From positions 670,841 to 734,840 of the forward strand of contig NZ_ML123049.1 of NCBI RefSeq assembly GCF_003846175.1: DNA of 64,000 bases, given 5' to 3'. This document shows positions 16,711 to 25,000 of this stretch, piece by piece; the first letter of the stretch is position 1; every line of letters begins with the position of its first letter. Both the position numbers and the translations under genes were made by a program. The DNA is from Streptomyces sp. ADI95-17. GTDB taxonomy: Bacteria; Actinomycetota; Actinomycetes; Streptomycetales; Streptomycetaceae. Under the pieces are notes generated by a model. The model did no database searches, was not told the origin of the DNA, and saw only the letters and a program-made list of their open reading frames with translations.

Positions 16711-17874
16711 ATGAGCACGTACCGCGACTTCACACACCGCGGCTCCGCCCGCGCCACCGTCCTTCGGACGGTGGGCACCCGGGAGCGGCGCTCGCACCTC
16801 ACGGCACCGCGGGTACCCACCGTCGGGATCGACATCGGCGGTACGAAGGTGATGGCGGGCGTCGTCGACGCCGACGGCAACATCCTGGAGCAGCTGCGCA
16901 CCGAGACGCCGGACAAGTCCAAGAGCCCCAAGGTCGTCGAGGACACCATCGTCGAGCTGGTCCTGGACCTCTCCGACCGGCACGATGTGCACGCCGTCGG
17001 CATCGGCGCGGCCGGCTGGGTCGACGCGGACCGCTCCAAGGTGCTCTTCGCCCCGCACCTCGCCTGGCGCGACGAACCGCTGCGCGACGCCCTCGCCTCC
17101 CGCCTCGTCGTCCCGGTCATGGTCGACAACGACGCCAACACCGCCGCCTGGGCGGAGTGGCGGTTCGGCGCGGGCCGCGGCGAGGACCACCTCGTCATGA
17201 TCACGCTCGGCACCGGCATCGGCGGCGCGATCCTGGAGGACGGCCAGGTCAAGCGCGGCAAGTACGGCGTCGCCGGTGAGTTCGGCCACATGCAGGTGGT
17301 GCCCGGCGGGCACCGCTGCCCCTGCGGGAACCGCGGCTGCTGGGAGCAGTACAGCTCCGGCAACGCCCTGGTGCGGGAGGCCAAGGAGCTGGCCGCCGCG
17401 GATTCCCCGGTGGCGCACGGGATCATCGAGCGGGTCAAGGGCAACATCCCCGACATCACCGGGCCCCTCATCACCGAACTGGCCCGCGAGGGCGACGCGA
17501 TGTGCGTCGAGCTCCTCCAGGACATCGGCCAGTGGCTGGGCGTGGGCATCGCCAATCTGGCCGCCGCGCTCGACCCCTCCTGCTTCGTCATCGGGGGCGG
17601 CGTCAGCGCCGCCGACGACCTGCTCATCGGCCCGGCCCGGGACGCCTTCAAACGCCATCTCACCGGCCGCGGCTACCGTCCCGAGGCCCGGATCGCCAAG
17701 GCCCAGCTCGGCCCGGAGGCGGGTATGGTCGGCGCGGCCGACCTCGCCCGGCTGGTGGCCCGCAGATTCCGCCGTGCCAACCGCCGCCGGGTCGAGCGGT
17801 ACGAGCGGTACGCCCAGATCTACGACCAGGCCGCGAGCACCATCCGCAATACGCGCAACACCCGCACCTCCTAG
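16711..17874 (+). CDS. ROK-family sugar kinase (glucokinase-like)
   Basis: A 387-residue ROK kinase. The phosphate-binding loop is VGIDIGGTKV (about residue 38), the catalytic aspartate lies in VDNDANTAAWAEW, the second ATP motif is LGTGIGGAI, and the zinc motif is GHRCPCGNRGCWEQY. A 30-residue basic N-terminal extension and a 40-residue basic tail flank the core. There is no helix-turn-helix, so this is a kinase rather than a ROK repressor. It lies 132 bases after the ATPase gene in the same direction and probably phosphorylates the imported sugar. An earlier start within the basic leader cannot be excluded. Confidence 0.9.
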   Translation: MSTYRDFTHRGSARATVLRTVGTRERRSHLTAPRVPTVGIDIGGTKVMAGVVDADGNILEQLRTETPDKSKSPKVVEDTIVELVLDLSDRHDVHAVGIGAAGWVDADRSKVLFAPHLAWRDEPLRDALASRLVVPVMVDNDANTAAWAEWRFGAGRGEDHLVMITLGTGIGGAILEDGQVKRGKYGVAGEFGHMQVVPGGHRCPCGNRGCWEQYSSGNALVREAKELAAADSPVAHGIIERVKGNIPDITGPLITELAREGDAMCVELLQDIGQWLGVGIANLAAALDPSCFVIGGGVSAADDLLIGPARDAFKRHLTGRGYRPEARIAKAQLGPEAGMVGAADLARLVARRFRRANRRRVERYERYAQIYDQAASTIRNTRNTRTS

Positions 17875-17888
17875 GGATCCCCAGACAC

Positions 17889-18479
17889 ATGACCGCAGCC
17901 GAGCACCCCGTCCTGCCGCGTCAGTCCACGCCGTCCGACGACGGCCGGCCGCCGCAGGACCGGCGCCGGATGATCCGCCGCAGGCTGATCACGGCGACCA
18001 TCATCGTGCTGCTCATCGGCATCCCGGCCGGCTATCTGCTGATCTCCGCCGGGCAGAGCCGCCGCGCCGGGCAGAACAAGGAGGCCGAGGCCTCCGCGCA
18101 GGGGCTCCGGGAGGGCTGGCCGTCCCGGATGCAGCGGCGGATCTTCGAGCTGCCGATGCCCGGAAACTCCCTGGACGTGCAGTACTACGAGACCAACAAC
18201 TGGAAGGCCAGCCGGCTCTACGTGGAGTTCCGCACCACGTCCGCCGGGCTCGACCGCTTCCTCGGCCGGATGGGCAGCGGGCGCTCCGACCTGGAGCCCG
18301 GCAAGGTGACCATCGGGGAACGCGACCGGAAGGTCTCGGGCTGGGAGTTCGGCCCCGGGGTCGAATGGGCGGGCACCAGGCACACCAACAAGGACCCGCG
18401 TCCCACCCAGGACATCATGGTGAACATGACCGACCCGATGAACCCCGTCGTGTACGTCGTCTCCGCGGCGACCCCCTGA
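17889..18479 (+). CDS. Small single-pass membrane protein of unknown function
   Basis: A 196-residue protein with a proline/arginine-rich cytoplasmic start (about 1-30), one strong transmembrane segment (LITATIIVLLIGIPAGYLLISA, about 34-55), and a soluble, presumably external domain. That domain has a conserved-looking WKASRLYVEFRTTSAGLDRFLGRMGSG stretch. No enzyme motif is visible. It starts 14 bases after the ROK kinase stop codon and is probably co-transcribed. Its terminus is convergent with the TetR gene. I do not recognise a function. Confidence 0.75.
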   Translation: MTAAEHPVLPRQSTPSDDGRPPQDRRRMIRRRLITATIIVLLIGIPAGYLLISAGQSRRAGQNKEAEASAQGLREGWPSRMQRRIFELPMPGNSLDVQYYETNNWKASRLYVEFRTTSAGLDRFLGRMGSGRSDLEPGKVTIGERDRKVSGWEFGPGVEWAGTRHTNKDPRPTQDIMVNMTDPMNPVVYVVSAATP

Positions 18480-18519
18480 GCGCGGGTCCCGCCCCGGCAC
18501 GCTGTGCCGCTCGCCCGCC

Positions 18520-19176
18520 TCACCCGGCGGCGGTCCTGGCCGGCAGCGCGCGGGCGCGCAGTGTCCCCGGCGCCAGGCCGAGCCGGGCCTCGGCCGTCTC
18601 GATGGCCGCATCGCCGTAGTCCGGGCCCTCCTGCGGCGCGTCGTCGTTCGCGTACGCCCCCAGCCCGTCGACCGTGATGAGGATGTGCAGGGCCGCCCTG
18701 ACCTCGTCGTCGGTCGTGAACTCTCCGGCCCGGACGCCCTTGCCGACCAGGGCGACCAACTCGGCGCGCGTCTGTGACTCCTGCGCGCCCACGGCCTCGC
18801 GCAGCGTGTCCTTGAACCTGCTGAGGTGCCGTGCGTTGAGCCACAGGCGGCTCAGGTCCCGGTAGTCGCCGTCCGTCAGGCGTACCAGGAAGCGCGCCAG
18901 CCGCTCCACGGGCGGCAGCTCCTCCTCGTCCGACGGCAGGAGCGACCCGCGTTCCGTCGTGGCCGCGAAGGCGAACGCCTCGCTCAGAAGATGGTCCGCG
19001 ACCGGGAAGTAGTGGCTGATCAGGCCGGGGCGGACACCCAGGGCGTCGGCGACGCGGCGCAGCGTGATCCGCTCCAGTCCCTCCTCCAGTCCGATGCGGG
19101 CGGCGGTCCGCAGTATCTCCGCGCGGCGCTGCTCGGGCAGTTTCCTGGATTGCTTAGGCCGAGGTCTTGACGTCAT
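18520..19176 (-). CDS. TetR-family transcriptional regulator
   Basis: A 218-residue TetR regulator: helix-turn-helix in about residues 10-57 (RRAEILRTAARIGLEEGLERITLRRVADALGVRPGLISHYFP), followed by a helical ligand domain with SRLWLNARHLSRFKDTLREAVGAQES. I chose the ATG at 19176, since longer readings run through the operator DNA. It is divergent from the NCS1 permease operon, and two tandem inverted repeats occupy the 88-base gap, so it very likely represses both itself and that operon. BetI/RutR-type regulators of nitrogen metabolism share this architecture. Confidence 0.9.
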   Translation of the reverse strand: MTSRPRPKQSRKLPEQRRAEILRTAARIGLEEGLERITLRRVADALGVRPGLISHYFPVADHLLSEAFAFAATTERGSLLPSDEEELPPVERLARFLVRLTDGDYRDLSRLWLNARHLSRFKDTLREAVGAQESQTRAELVALVGKGVRAGEFTTDDEVRAALHILITVDGLGAYANDDAPQEGPDYGDAAIETAEARLGLAPGTLRARALPARTAAG

Positions 19177-19186
19177 GGAACAAAGG

Positions 19187-19208
19187 TTATTGGATCGGTG
19201 ACCAATAA
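19187..19208. promoter_or_regulatory. TetR operator 1: TTATTGG-N8-CCAATAA
   Basis: A perfect inverted repeat with 7-base arms and an 8-base spacer, starting 10 bases upstream of the TetR start codon. The 22-base footprint is typical for TetR dimers, and it is the first of two sites with the same geometry. Confidence 0.7.
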
Positions 19209-19209
19209 G

Positions 19210-19231
19210 TTGTTGGCCATGTGCCCAATAA
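19210..19231. promoter_or_regulatory. TetR operator 2: TTGTTGG-N8-CCAATAA
   Basis: This repeats operator 1 with one arm mismatch and the same 8-base spacer. It begins 23 bases after the first site, about two helical turns, leaving one base between footprints. The layout suggests two dimers side by side on one face of the helix between the divergent genes. Confidence 0.65.
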
Positions 19232-19264
19232 AGGCAGCGTCGCCTGGACATCCGAGAGGCCTCG

Positions 19265-20695
19265 ATGACGACACAACCCACCACCGCCGCAGGAGCCCTC
19301 GAAGGGCAAGGCTCCGAGCGCTCGGGGCAGCTGGAGACCCGCGGGATCGACCTGATCCCCGCCGACGAGCGCGGCGGTCGCCCACGACAGCTCTTCGCGG
19401 TCTGGGCAGCGCCGAACGTCAGCTATCTGAGCCTCGTCGTCGGCGCCACGCTGATCCTCATGGGACTCACGCTCCCGCAGGCCGTCGGCATCATCCTGGC
19501 CGGGAACCTGCTGTGGATCTGTACGGGCGTCATCGCGGCCGGCGGTCCGGCGGCCGGCACCAGTGGGTCGGTCATCTCACGCGCGTTCCACGGCGTCGTC
19601 GGCAACAAGTTCGTGCTCGTCCTGACCGGCTGGCTCATCGCCGCGGCCTACCTCGCCCTGAACTGGTCGGCCGCCTCGGTCGCGGGCATCGGACTGGCCA
19701 CCCGGATGGGCCTGCCGGACAACGCGGCCGTCCACGCGACCGTCATCGTCCTGATCGCCGCTGCGACGCTGCTGATCGCCATCTACGGATACGCGACGAT
19801 CGTCCGCCTCTACACCGCGCTCAGCGTCCTGCTGACCGTCGTGTTCGTCGTGGTCACGGGATATGTGCTCGCCGGGACCGACTGGTCCTACGCCCCGGCG
19901 GAGCCCCTCAAGGGCGGTGCGCTGGCCGCCGCGATCGGCGTCGGCTTCGCCATCATCGCCTCCACTCCGCTCTCGTACAGCAACAGCCCCGACCTGGCCC
20001 GCTACCTGCCGCGCGACAGCAGCCCGTTCGCCGTCGCCGGCTGGACGGCGCTGGGCGCGTACGTGCCCAGCGTCCTGTTCACCACGGTCGGAGCCCTCGC
20101 CGCCACCACGCTCGACATGACCGACCCGCAGGCCGCGCTGGAGGGCATTCTGCCGGGCTGGTTCGTCCCCGTCTTCGTCATCGCGGTGGTCGTCAACACC
20201 ATGGCGAACAACGGAATGACGGCCTACAGCGCAAGCCTGTCGATCCAGTCGGTCGGTGTCCGCCTCGCACGTATCCCCGCCGTCCTGACCATCGGCGTCC
20301 TCGGCACGGCCATGACGCTGTACGCGATCCTCGTCTGGGACTTCCTGACCAGCGTCAACACCATGCTCCAGCTCGTGGTCGTCGTGACCGGCCCGGCCAT
20401 GGCGGTGGCCGTGACCGACCTCGTCATGCGGCGCAACCGCTACAACGGGGCGGACCTGATCGGAGAGGAACGCGGCGGGCCGTTCTGGTACCACCGCGGT
20501 GTCCACTGGTCCGGCATCCTCGCGCTGGTCAGCGGCGGCGTCGCCGCCCTGATGTGGGTGAACACCACCTTCTGGACCGCCCCGCTCGCGCGGGTCATGG
20601 GCGATGTCGATCTGTCGATCCCGGCCGGCATGGTGGTCGCCGCCGTCGTCTACTGGGCCGCCGCCCGCACCCTGCGGACCGTTCCCCGCCCCTGA
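19265..20695 (+). CDS. NCS1-family permease (purine/cytosine/allantoin type)
   Basis: A 476-residue inner-membrane transporter of the nucleobase-cation-symport-1 family, with about twelve hydrophobic helices. Characteristic pieces are LFAVWAAPNVSYLSLVVGATL in helix 1, the ALNWSAAS loop, and the STPLSYSNSPDLARYLPRDSSP region that follows helix 6. Family members import cytosine, purines, hydantoins, allantoin or thiamine precursors with sodium or protons. It heads an operon with an amidohydrolase and a C45-family protein under TetR control. The ligand is therefore probably a small nitrogenous compound hydrolysed by those two enzymes. Confidence 0.9.
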   Translation: MTTQPTTAAGALEGQGSERSGQLETRGIDLIPADERGGRPRQLFAVWAAPNVSYLSLVVGATLILMGLTLPQAVGIILAGNLLWICTGVIAAGGPAAGTSGSVISRAFHGVVGNKFVLVLTGWLIAAAYLALNWSAASVAGIGLATRMGLPDNAAVHATVIVLIAAATLLIAIYGYATIVRLYTALSVLLTVVFVVVTGYVLAGTDWSYAPAEPLKGGALAAAIGVGFAIIASTPLSYSNSPDLARYLPRDSSPFAVAGWTALGAYVPSVLFTTVGALAATTLDMTDPQAALEGILPGWFVPVFVIAVVVNTMANNGMTAYSASLSIQSVGVRLARIPAVLTIGVLGTAMTLYAILVWDFLTSVNTMLQLVVVVTGPAMAVAVTDLVMRRNRYNGADLIGEERGGPFWYHRGVHWSGILALVSGGVAALMWVNTTFWTAPLARVMGDVDLSIPAGMVVAAVVYWAAARTLRTVPRP

Positions 20696-20744
20696 CGGTC
20701 CCCGCCGCCCGCCCCCACGCAACAGCACCACCGGAAGGAAACCC

Positions 20745-22406
20745 GTGTACGCCGATGTCATCGTGACGGCCGACCACGTAGAGACACTCGCCGAGGAGTC
20801 TCCCGCCCCGCAGACCGACGAGGCTCTCGACCCGCGGGCGACCGCGATCGCGATCGCGATCCGCGACGGCCGCATCCTCGCGATCGGCACCGCCCCGGAC
20901 CTCGAACCGATGCGCGGCCCCGGCACGGTCGTCCACGCGTTCCCGGGCGCCACGATCCTGCCGGGCCTCACCGACGTCCACGCCCATCCGGTGTGGGGGT
21001 CGATCGAGATCGGCAGCGGCGTGGACCTCTCCGGTGCCTCGACGCTCGACCAGGTGTTCAGCCGCCTGGCCGACGCCGCACAGGGACGGCCGGCGGACGG
21101 CTGGATCACCGGCTTCGACCTCGATGTCAACGTCTTCGACGGCGACCCCACCGGAACCGTGCTCGCCGGCCCGTTCCCCGGCCGGCCGGTCTCGCTGATG
21201 ACGCGGGACGCGCACGCGCTCGTCGTGAGCCCCCGGGCGGTCGAACTCATCGGTCTCACCGGCCGCGAGACGTTCACCGACGCCTCGTCCGTCGAGGTCG
21301 GACCCGACGGCCGCCCGACCGGCTACGTGGTCGAACTCCAGGCCATGGACCTGGTGTTCGCCAACTATCCCGAGGTGCCGGTGGACACCGCCGCCGGGTA
21401 CGTGCGCCACCAGCTCGACACCCTCGCGCGCGGCGGGCTGACCGGACTGCACGCGCTCGACTTCACCGACCCCTCCGAATCCGTGTACCGGCACATCGAG
21501 GAACACGGGGAACTGCCGCTGCGCATCCGCTGCTCCCCGCTGGTGCCGGCCGACTCGGCCCCCGAGGTGTGGCAGGACATCGCCGACCAGCAGGGCCGGC
21601 GCGGGCGGCGCTGGCACGTTGAGGGCGCGAAGTTCATGCTCGACGGCACGGCGGACAACGGCACGGCGTGGTTCGACCGGCCGGACATCCACGGCGAGAA
21701 CCGCGAGCCGCTCTGGCGCGACCTCGACGCCTACCGGGCCGCCATGCGGTTCTTCACCGAACGCGGCATCCCGACCGCGACCCACGCCATCGGCGACCAG
21801 GCCGTCCGGTACGCACTCGACGTCATCGAGGAGGTCGGGCCGGCCGGCCGCGCCCCCCACCGCATCGAACACATCGAGTCCGTCCCCGACGACCTCCTCG
21901 GACGGTTCGCCGAACTCGACGTCGTGGCAAGCCTCCAGCCCGTGCACGGCACCCGGCACACCCGGGCCGATGCCACGGACAACTGGTCGCGGCGGATCGG
22001 CCCCGACCGCGTCGCCCACGGCTGGCGCACCCGCGACCTGCTGGACCACGGTGCCGTCGTGGCACTCGGCTCGGACTGGCCCATCGGCCCCGGCGATCCG
22101 CGCATCGGCCTCGCCGACTGCCAGCTGCGACGCCCGGTCGAGGAACCGGACACCGCACCCGTCCAGCCCGGCCAGGCGATCACCGCCCGGGAGGCCTACA
22201 CCGGCATGACCGCGGCGGCCGCGCACGCCGCCGGAGCCTCGCACGAACTCGGCCGGATCGTGCCGGGCCACCTCGCCGATCTCACGGTCTTCGCCGCGAA
22301 CCCGCTCGACCTCACCCCCGACGCACAGCCCGGCAACCCCGTCCTCGCGACGGTGGTCGGTGGCGCGGTGCAGCTCCACCTGAACAGCACAGAAGGAAAC
22401 CGGTGA
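20745..22406 (+). CDS. Amidohydrolase family 3 (YtcJ/NfdA-like)
   Basis: A 553-residue metal-dependent hydrolase. Metal motifs are DVHAHP near residue 70, the lysine of EGAKFMLDGT, ATHAIGDQA, RIEHIE, and the late aspartate in ALGSDWPIGPGDP. The nearest characterised relatives deformylate N-substituted formamides or hydrolyse other amides. I start at the GTG at 20745 because GGAAGGAA lies just upstream and the protein then opens with the expected YADVIVTADHVETL strand. Its stop overlaps the next start codon (GTGA), showing tight coupling with the C45 gene. The substrate is unknown, probably what the NCS1 permease imports. Confidence 0.88.
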   Translation: MYADVIVTADHVETLAEESPAPQTDEALDPRATAIAIAIRDGRILAIGTAPDLEPMRGPGTVVHAFPGATILPGLTDVHAHPVWGSIEIGSGVDLSGASTLDQVFSRLADAAQGRPADGWITGFDLDVNVFDGDPTGTVLAGPFPGRPVSLMTRDAHALVVSPRAVELIGLTGRETFTDASSVEVGPDGRPTGYVVELQAMDLVFANYPEVPVDTAAGYVRHQLDTLARGGLTGLHALDFTDPSESVYRHIEEHGELPLRIRCSPLVPADSAPEVWQDIADQQGRRGRRWHVEGAKFMLDGTADNGTAWFDRPDIHGENREPLWRDLDAYRAAMRFFTERGIPTATHAIGDQAVRYALDVIEEVGPAGRAPHRIEHIESVPDDLLGRFAELDVVASLQPVHGTRHTRADATDNWSRRIGPDRVAHGWRTRDLLDHGAVVALGSDWPIGPGDPRIGLADCQLRRPVEEPDTAPVQPGQAITAREAYTGMTAAAAHAAGASHELGRIVPGHLADLTVFAANPLDLTPDAQPGNPVLATVVGGAVQLHLNSTEGNR

Positions 22407-23494
22407 CCCTCATGTCCATACCGCGCCCCGAACACCGCCCGCACATCAAGGCCGCCGCCACCGACCCGTACGAGCGCGGCGTCGCCCGTGGCGAGCAGCT
22501 CCGCGAAGGCATCCCCGCCGCGATCGAGGTGTACGACCGGCTCTTCGCGCTCGGCGGCATCACCGCCGCACAGGTACGGGAGGACGCCGAGCGCGCCCTC
22601 GACGCGATCGGCGGCTTCCGGCCCGCGGCCCGTACCGAGATCTCGGGCATGGCCCGGGGCGCCGGGACCGAGGAGTGGCGCGTTGCCGCCCTCAACGCCC
22701 GGACCGAGATCCTGGCCCGCAGCGTCGCCGTGCCGCCGGGGGAGTGCACCACGATCGTGCGCCGTGACGGCGCCTCGGGCACGTTCGGCGTCCAGACATG
22801 GGACTGGCACGTCGAGCTCAACGGCATGTGGCACACGCTGGAGTCGCGCGGCGGCACCCATGACTTCGTCGGCCTCACCGAGAACGGCATACTCGGCAAG
22901 ATCGGCGTCAACAGCGCCGGTCTCGCCCTGCACTTCAACATCCTCGGCCATGTCGACGACGGCATCGGCGGCATCCCCGTCCATGTCCTCGCGGCGATCG
23001 TCCTCGAAGAGGCGGGCAGCGTCGCCGAGGCCGTCGAGATCATCCGCGGCGCGCCCCTCGCCTCGTCCGGATCGTTCGCGCTCTTCGACGAGAGGGACGC
23101 CGTGCTGCTCGACATGAGCCCCGTCGGCATCTTCGAGATGCGCCCCGAGAACGGCACGCTGCTGCGCACGAACCACTTCCTGACGCCGACGCCGGCCACC
23201 GGCGAGAAGACCTGGCTCTACCAGCCCGATTCGGGCGAGCGCTACGACTTCGTCCACGACCGCCTCGCCCGCAGGCAGCCGCCGACCACGGCCGACGAGC
23301 TCGCGGACTTCCTCGTCACCGGGGCGGGCGAGCCCCCGGTGACCTGCCTGCCCGACCCGGACCTGCCGCTCGGTCAGCGCTGGGCCAGCCTCGCGACCGT
23401 CACCCTCGAACCCGCGACACGCACCGCCAGGATCCTCGACGGCACGCCCGCCGACATCGGCGTACGCGACTGGCGGGTCCTCACCGTCGGCTGA
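22403..23494 (+). CDS. C45-family autoproteolytic acyltransferase/amidase
   Basis: A 363-residue relative of isopenicillin-N acyltransferase (peptidase family C45, Ntn-hydrolase fold). In this family the chain cuts itself before a cysteine that becomes the N-terminal nucleophile; here C115 in PPGECTTIVRR fits, followed by FGVQTWDWH and GLTENGILGKIGVNSAGLAL. The N-terminal alpha subunit would be residues 1-114. The GTG at 22403 overlaps the preceding stop and has AGAAGGAA 5 bases away; an ATG at 22412 is the alternative. In this operon an N-acyl hydrolase role fits better than antibiotic synthesis. The substrate is unknown. Confidence 0.87.
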   Translation: MTLMSIPRPEHRPHIKAAATDPYERGVARGEQLREGIPAAIEVYDRLFALGGITAAQVREDAERALDAIGGFRPAARTEISGMARGAGTEEWRVAALNARTEILARSVAVPPGECTTIVRRDGASGTFGVQTWDWHVELNGMWHTLESRGGTHDFVGLTENGILGKIGVNSAGLALHFNILGHVDDGIGGIPVHVLAAIVLEEAGSVAEAVEIIRGAPLASSGSFALFDERDAVLLDMSPVGIFEMRPENGTLLRTNHFLTPTPATGEKTWLYQPDSGERYDFVHDRLARRQPPTTADELADFLVTGAGEPPVTCLPDPDLPLGQRWASLATVTLEPATRTARILDGTPADIGVRDWRVLTVG

Positions 23495-23524
23495 TCCCGG
23501 CGCCGCGCCCACGGGCGCGGACGA

Positions 23525-23567
23525 CGAGCGGACCGGCCGGGTCATGAGGACCCGGCCGGTCCGCTCG
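23525..23567 (+). terminator. Strong terminator after the NCS1 operon
   Basis: A perfect 19-base stem, CGAGCGGACCGGCCGGGTC (23525-23543) with its complement at 23549-23567, closes a 5-base loop ATGAG, starting 31 bases after the C45 stop codon. It should separate this operon from the carbonic anhydrase and cyanase genes. Confidence 0.85.
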
Positions 23568-23674
23568 CGTCGCCGTCGCCGCGCAGCACAGACGGGCCGG
23601 ACACCACGGGCCGGGCACACACGGGGCAGGACACATGCGCGGCAGGGCACCGTAGGCAACGCACCATAGATGTC

Positions 23675-23716
23675 ATCGATGAATGGTATCGATATCGAGT
23701 CTTGGACTCTATAGAG
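23675..23716 (+). promoter_or_regulatory. AT-rich palindromic region upstream of carbonic anhydrase
   Basis: Two copies of the palindrome ATCGAT (23675-23680 and 23688-23693) are 7 bases apart, and CTCTATAGAG (23707-23716) is a perfect 10-base palindrome. This is the least GC-rich stretch near the genes and lies 64-105 bases before the carbonic anhydrase start codon. It is a likely promoter/operator zone; no adjacent dedicated regulator gene, such as a CynR, is present. Confidence 0.4.
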
Positions 23717-23779
23717 CCTGGTCGTGCATGGTGGAACACGTCAGTCCAACGGGGCCGGCAGCCACCGAAAGGAGTGACC

Positions 23780-24376
23780 ATGTACGACCTCGCCGAAGGT
23801 GTCGGGATTTTCCAGCGCGATGTCTTCCCGGCAAAGGCGGAGCTCTTCGCCCACCTGGCCGACAGCCACCGGCCGTCGACGCTGTTCATCAGCTGTTCGG
23901 ACGCCCGCGTGGTCCCGGAGCTGATCACCAGCAGCGAGCCGGGCGAGCTGTTCGTCGTCCGCACCGCCGGAAACCTCGTCCCCGCCTACACCCCCGCACC
24001 GGACGGCATCGCGGCCAGCATCGAGTACGCCGTTGCCGTCCTCGGCGTGAAGGAGATCGTGGTGTGCGGGCACTCGGCCTGTGGCGCGATGACCGCACTG
24101 GCCGCGCACCACGACCTGTCCGGCGCACCCGCGATCGCCCACTGGCTGCGCCACGCCGACGCCTCGGTCGCCCGCATCGCCGCCGACGACCGGGGCGTGG
24201 CGGCGCTGGTGCGCGAGAACGTGCGTGCCCAGCTCGCGAACCTGGCGACCCACCCCTCGGTGGCCCGGGCGAGCGCCGCGAACGCGGTCACACTGCGCGG
24301 CTGGGTGTACGACATTCCCACCGGAACCGTCGAGGAACTCGACACCACCGGCAGGGCCGCCGCCCTCGCGGCCTGA
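23780..24376 (+). CDS. cynT: Beta-carbonic anhydrase (CynT-like)
   Basis: A 198-residue beta-class carbonic anhydrase. Zinc ligands are C39, H98 and C101 (CSDARV and GHSACGAM), with the D41-R43 dyad in place. The ATG at 23780 follows GAAAGGAGTGACC. Cyanase consumes bicarbonate and makes CO2; in Escherichia coli CynT regenerates the bicarbonate, and the same pairing occurs here because the cyanase gene follows after a 129-base spacer. This supports a role in cyanate breakdown rather than general CO2 hydration. Confidence 0.93.
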   Translation: MYDLAEGVGIFQRDVFPAKAELFAHLADSHRPSTLFISCSDARVVPELITSSEPGELFVVRTAGNLVPAYTPAPDGIAASIEYAVAVLGVKEIVVCGHSACGAMTALAAHHDLSGAPAIAHWLRHADASVARIAADDRGVAALVRENVRAQLANLATHPSVARASAANAVTLRGWVYDIPTGTVEELDTTGRAAALAA

Positions 24377-24457
24377 CCACCACCACAACACCCCCCACCA
24401 CCACAACACCCCCCACCACACAACACCCCCCACCACACAACACCCCCCACCACCATG
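24377..24457 (+). repeat. A/C-only tandem repeat between cynT and cynS
   Basis: Directly after the carbonic anhydrase stop codon come two copies of CCACCACCACAACACCCC (24377-24394, 24395-24412), two 17-base variants CCACCACACAACACCCC (24413-24429, 24430-24446), and a partial unit. For 79 bases (24377-24455) there is not a single G or T. The complementary strand has four runs of six or so G. The transcript would be C-rich, G-free and unstructured, the hallmark of a Rho-loading site; the other strand could form a G-quadruplex. Confidence 0.9.
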
Positions 24458-24505
24458 ACCTCCCGGCCGCTTCCCGGGGCCGGTGCACCGAAAGGAATCC
24501 CTCTC

Positions 24506-24976
24506 ATGACGCACGCCCAGTTCGACCCCACCGCCCGCCAGCTGCTCGCCGCCGCCGCCGTCGAGGCCAAGACCCGCAAGGACCTGTCGTGGCAGCAGAT
24601 CGCGGACGCCGCCGAGCTGTCGGTCGCGTTCGTCACTGCCGCGGTCCTCGGCCAGCACGCTCTCCCGGCGGCCTCCGCCGACGCCGTCGCCGAGCTTCTC
24701 GGCCTGGACGAGGACGCGGCGATGCTCCTGCGGACCATCCCCACCCGCGGCTCGATCCCCGGCGGCATCCCCACCGACCCGACCATCTACCGCTTCTACG
24801 AGATGCTCCAGGTCTACGGCACCACCCTCAAGGCCCTGGTCCACGAGCAGTTCGGCGACGGCATCATCTCCGCGATCAACTTCAAGCTGGACGTCAAGAA
24901 GGTCGCCGACCCCGAGGGCGGCGAGCGCGCGGTCATCACCATGGACGGCAAGTACCTGCCGACCAAGCCCTTCTGA
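24506..24976 (+). CDS. cynS: Cyanase (cyanate hydratase)
   Basis: A 156-residue cyanase that converts cyanate and bicarbonate to ammonia and CO2 through carbamate. The N-terminal half is the helix-turn-helix-like domain (LSWQQIADAAELSVAFVTAAVLGQ); the C-terminal half forms the catalytic fold. The catalytic residues fall exactly at the E. coli positions: R96 and E99 in YRFYEMLQVYG and S122 in DGIISAINF. The ATG at 24506 follows AAAGGAATCCCTC. An upstream in-frame ATG at 24455 lies in the repeat and would add an unlikely 17-residue leader. It works with the upstream carbonic anhydrase. Confidence 0.97.
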   Translation: MTHAQFDPTARQLLAAAAVEAKTRKDLSWQQIADAAELSVAFVTAAVLGQHALPAASADAVAELLGLDEDAAMLLRTIPTRGSIPGGIPTDPTIYRFYEMLQVYGTTLKALVHEQFGDGIISAINFKLDVKKVADPEGGERAVITMDGKYLPTKPF

Positions 24977-25000
24977 CATTGCGTCAGTAATGCATCGAGC

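Noticed and set aside
18480..18611. A further minus-strand gene reading through the end of the TetR gene (17871-18611)
   Set aside because: Its translation is low-complexity and antisense to the small membrane protein; codon bias favours the plus-strand gene.
24377..24457. CRISPR-like array
   Set aside because: Units abut with no unique spacers and are a simple A/C sequence; no cas gene is present.
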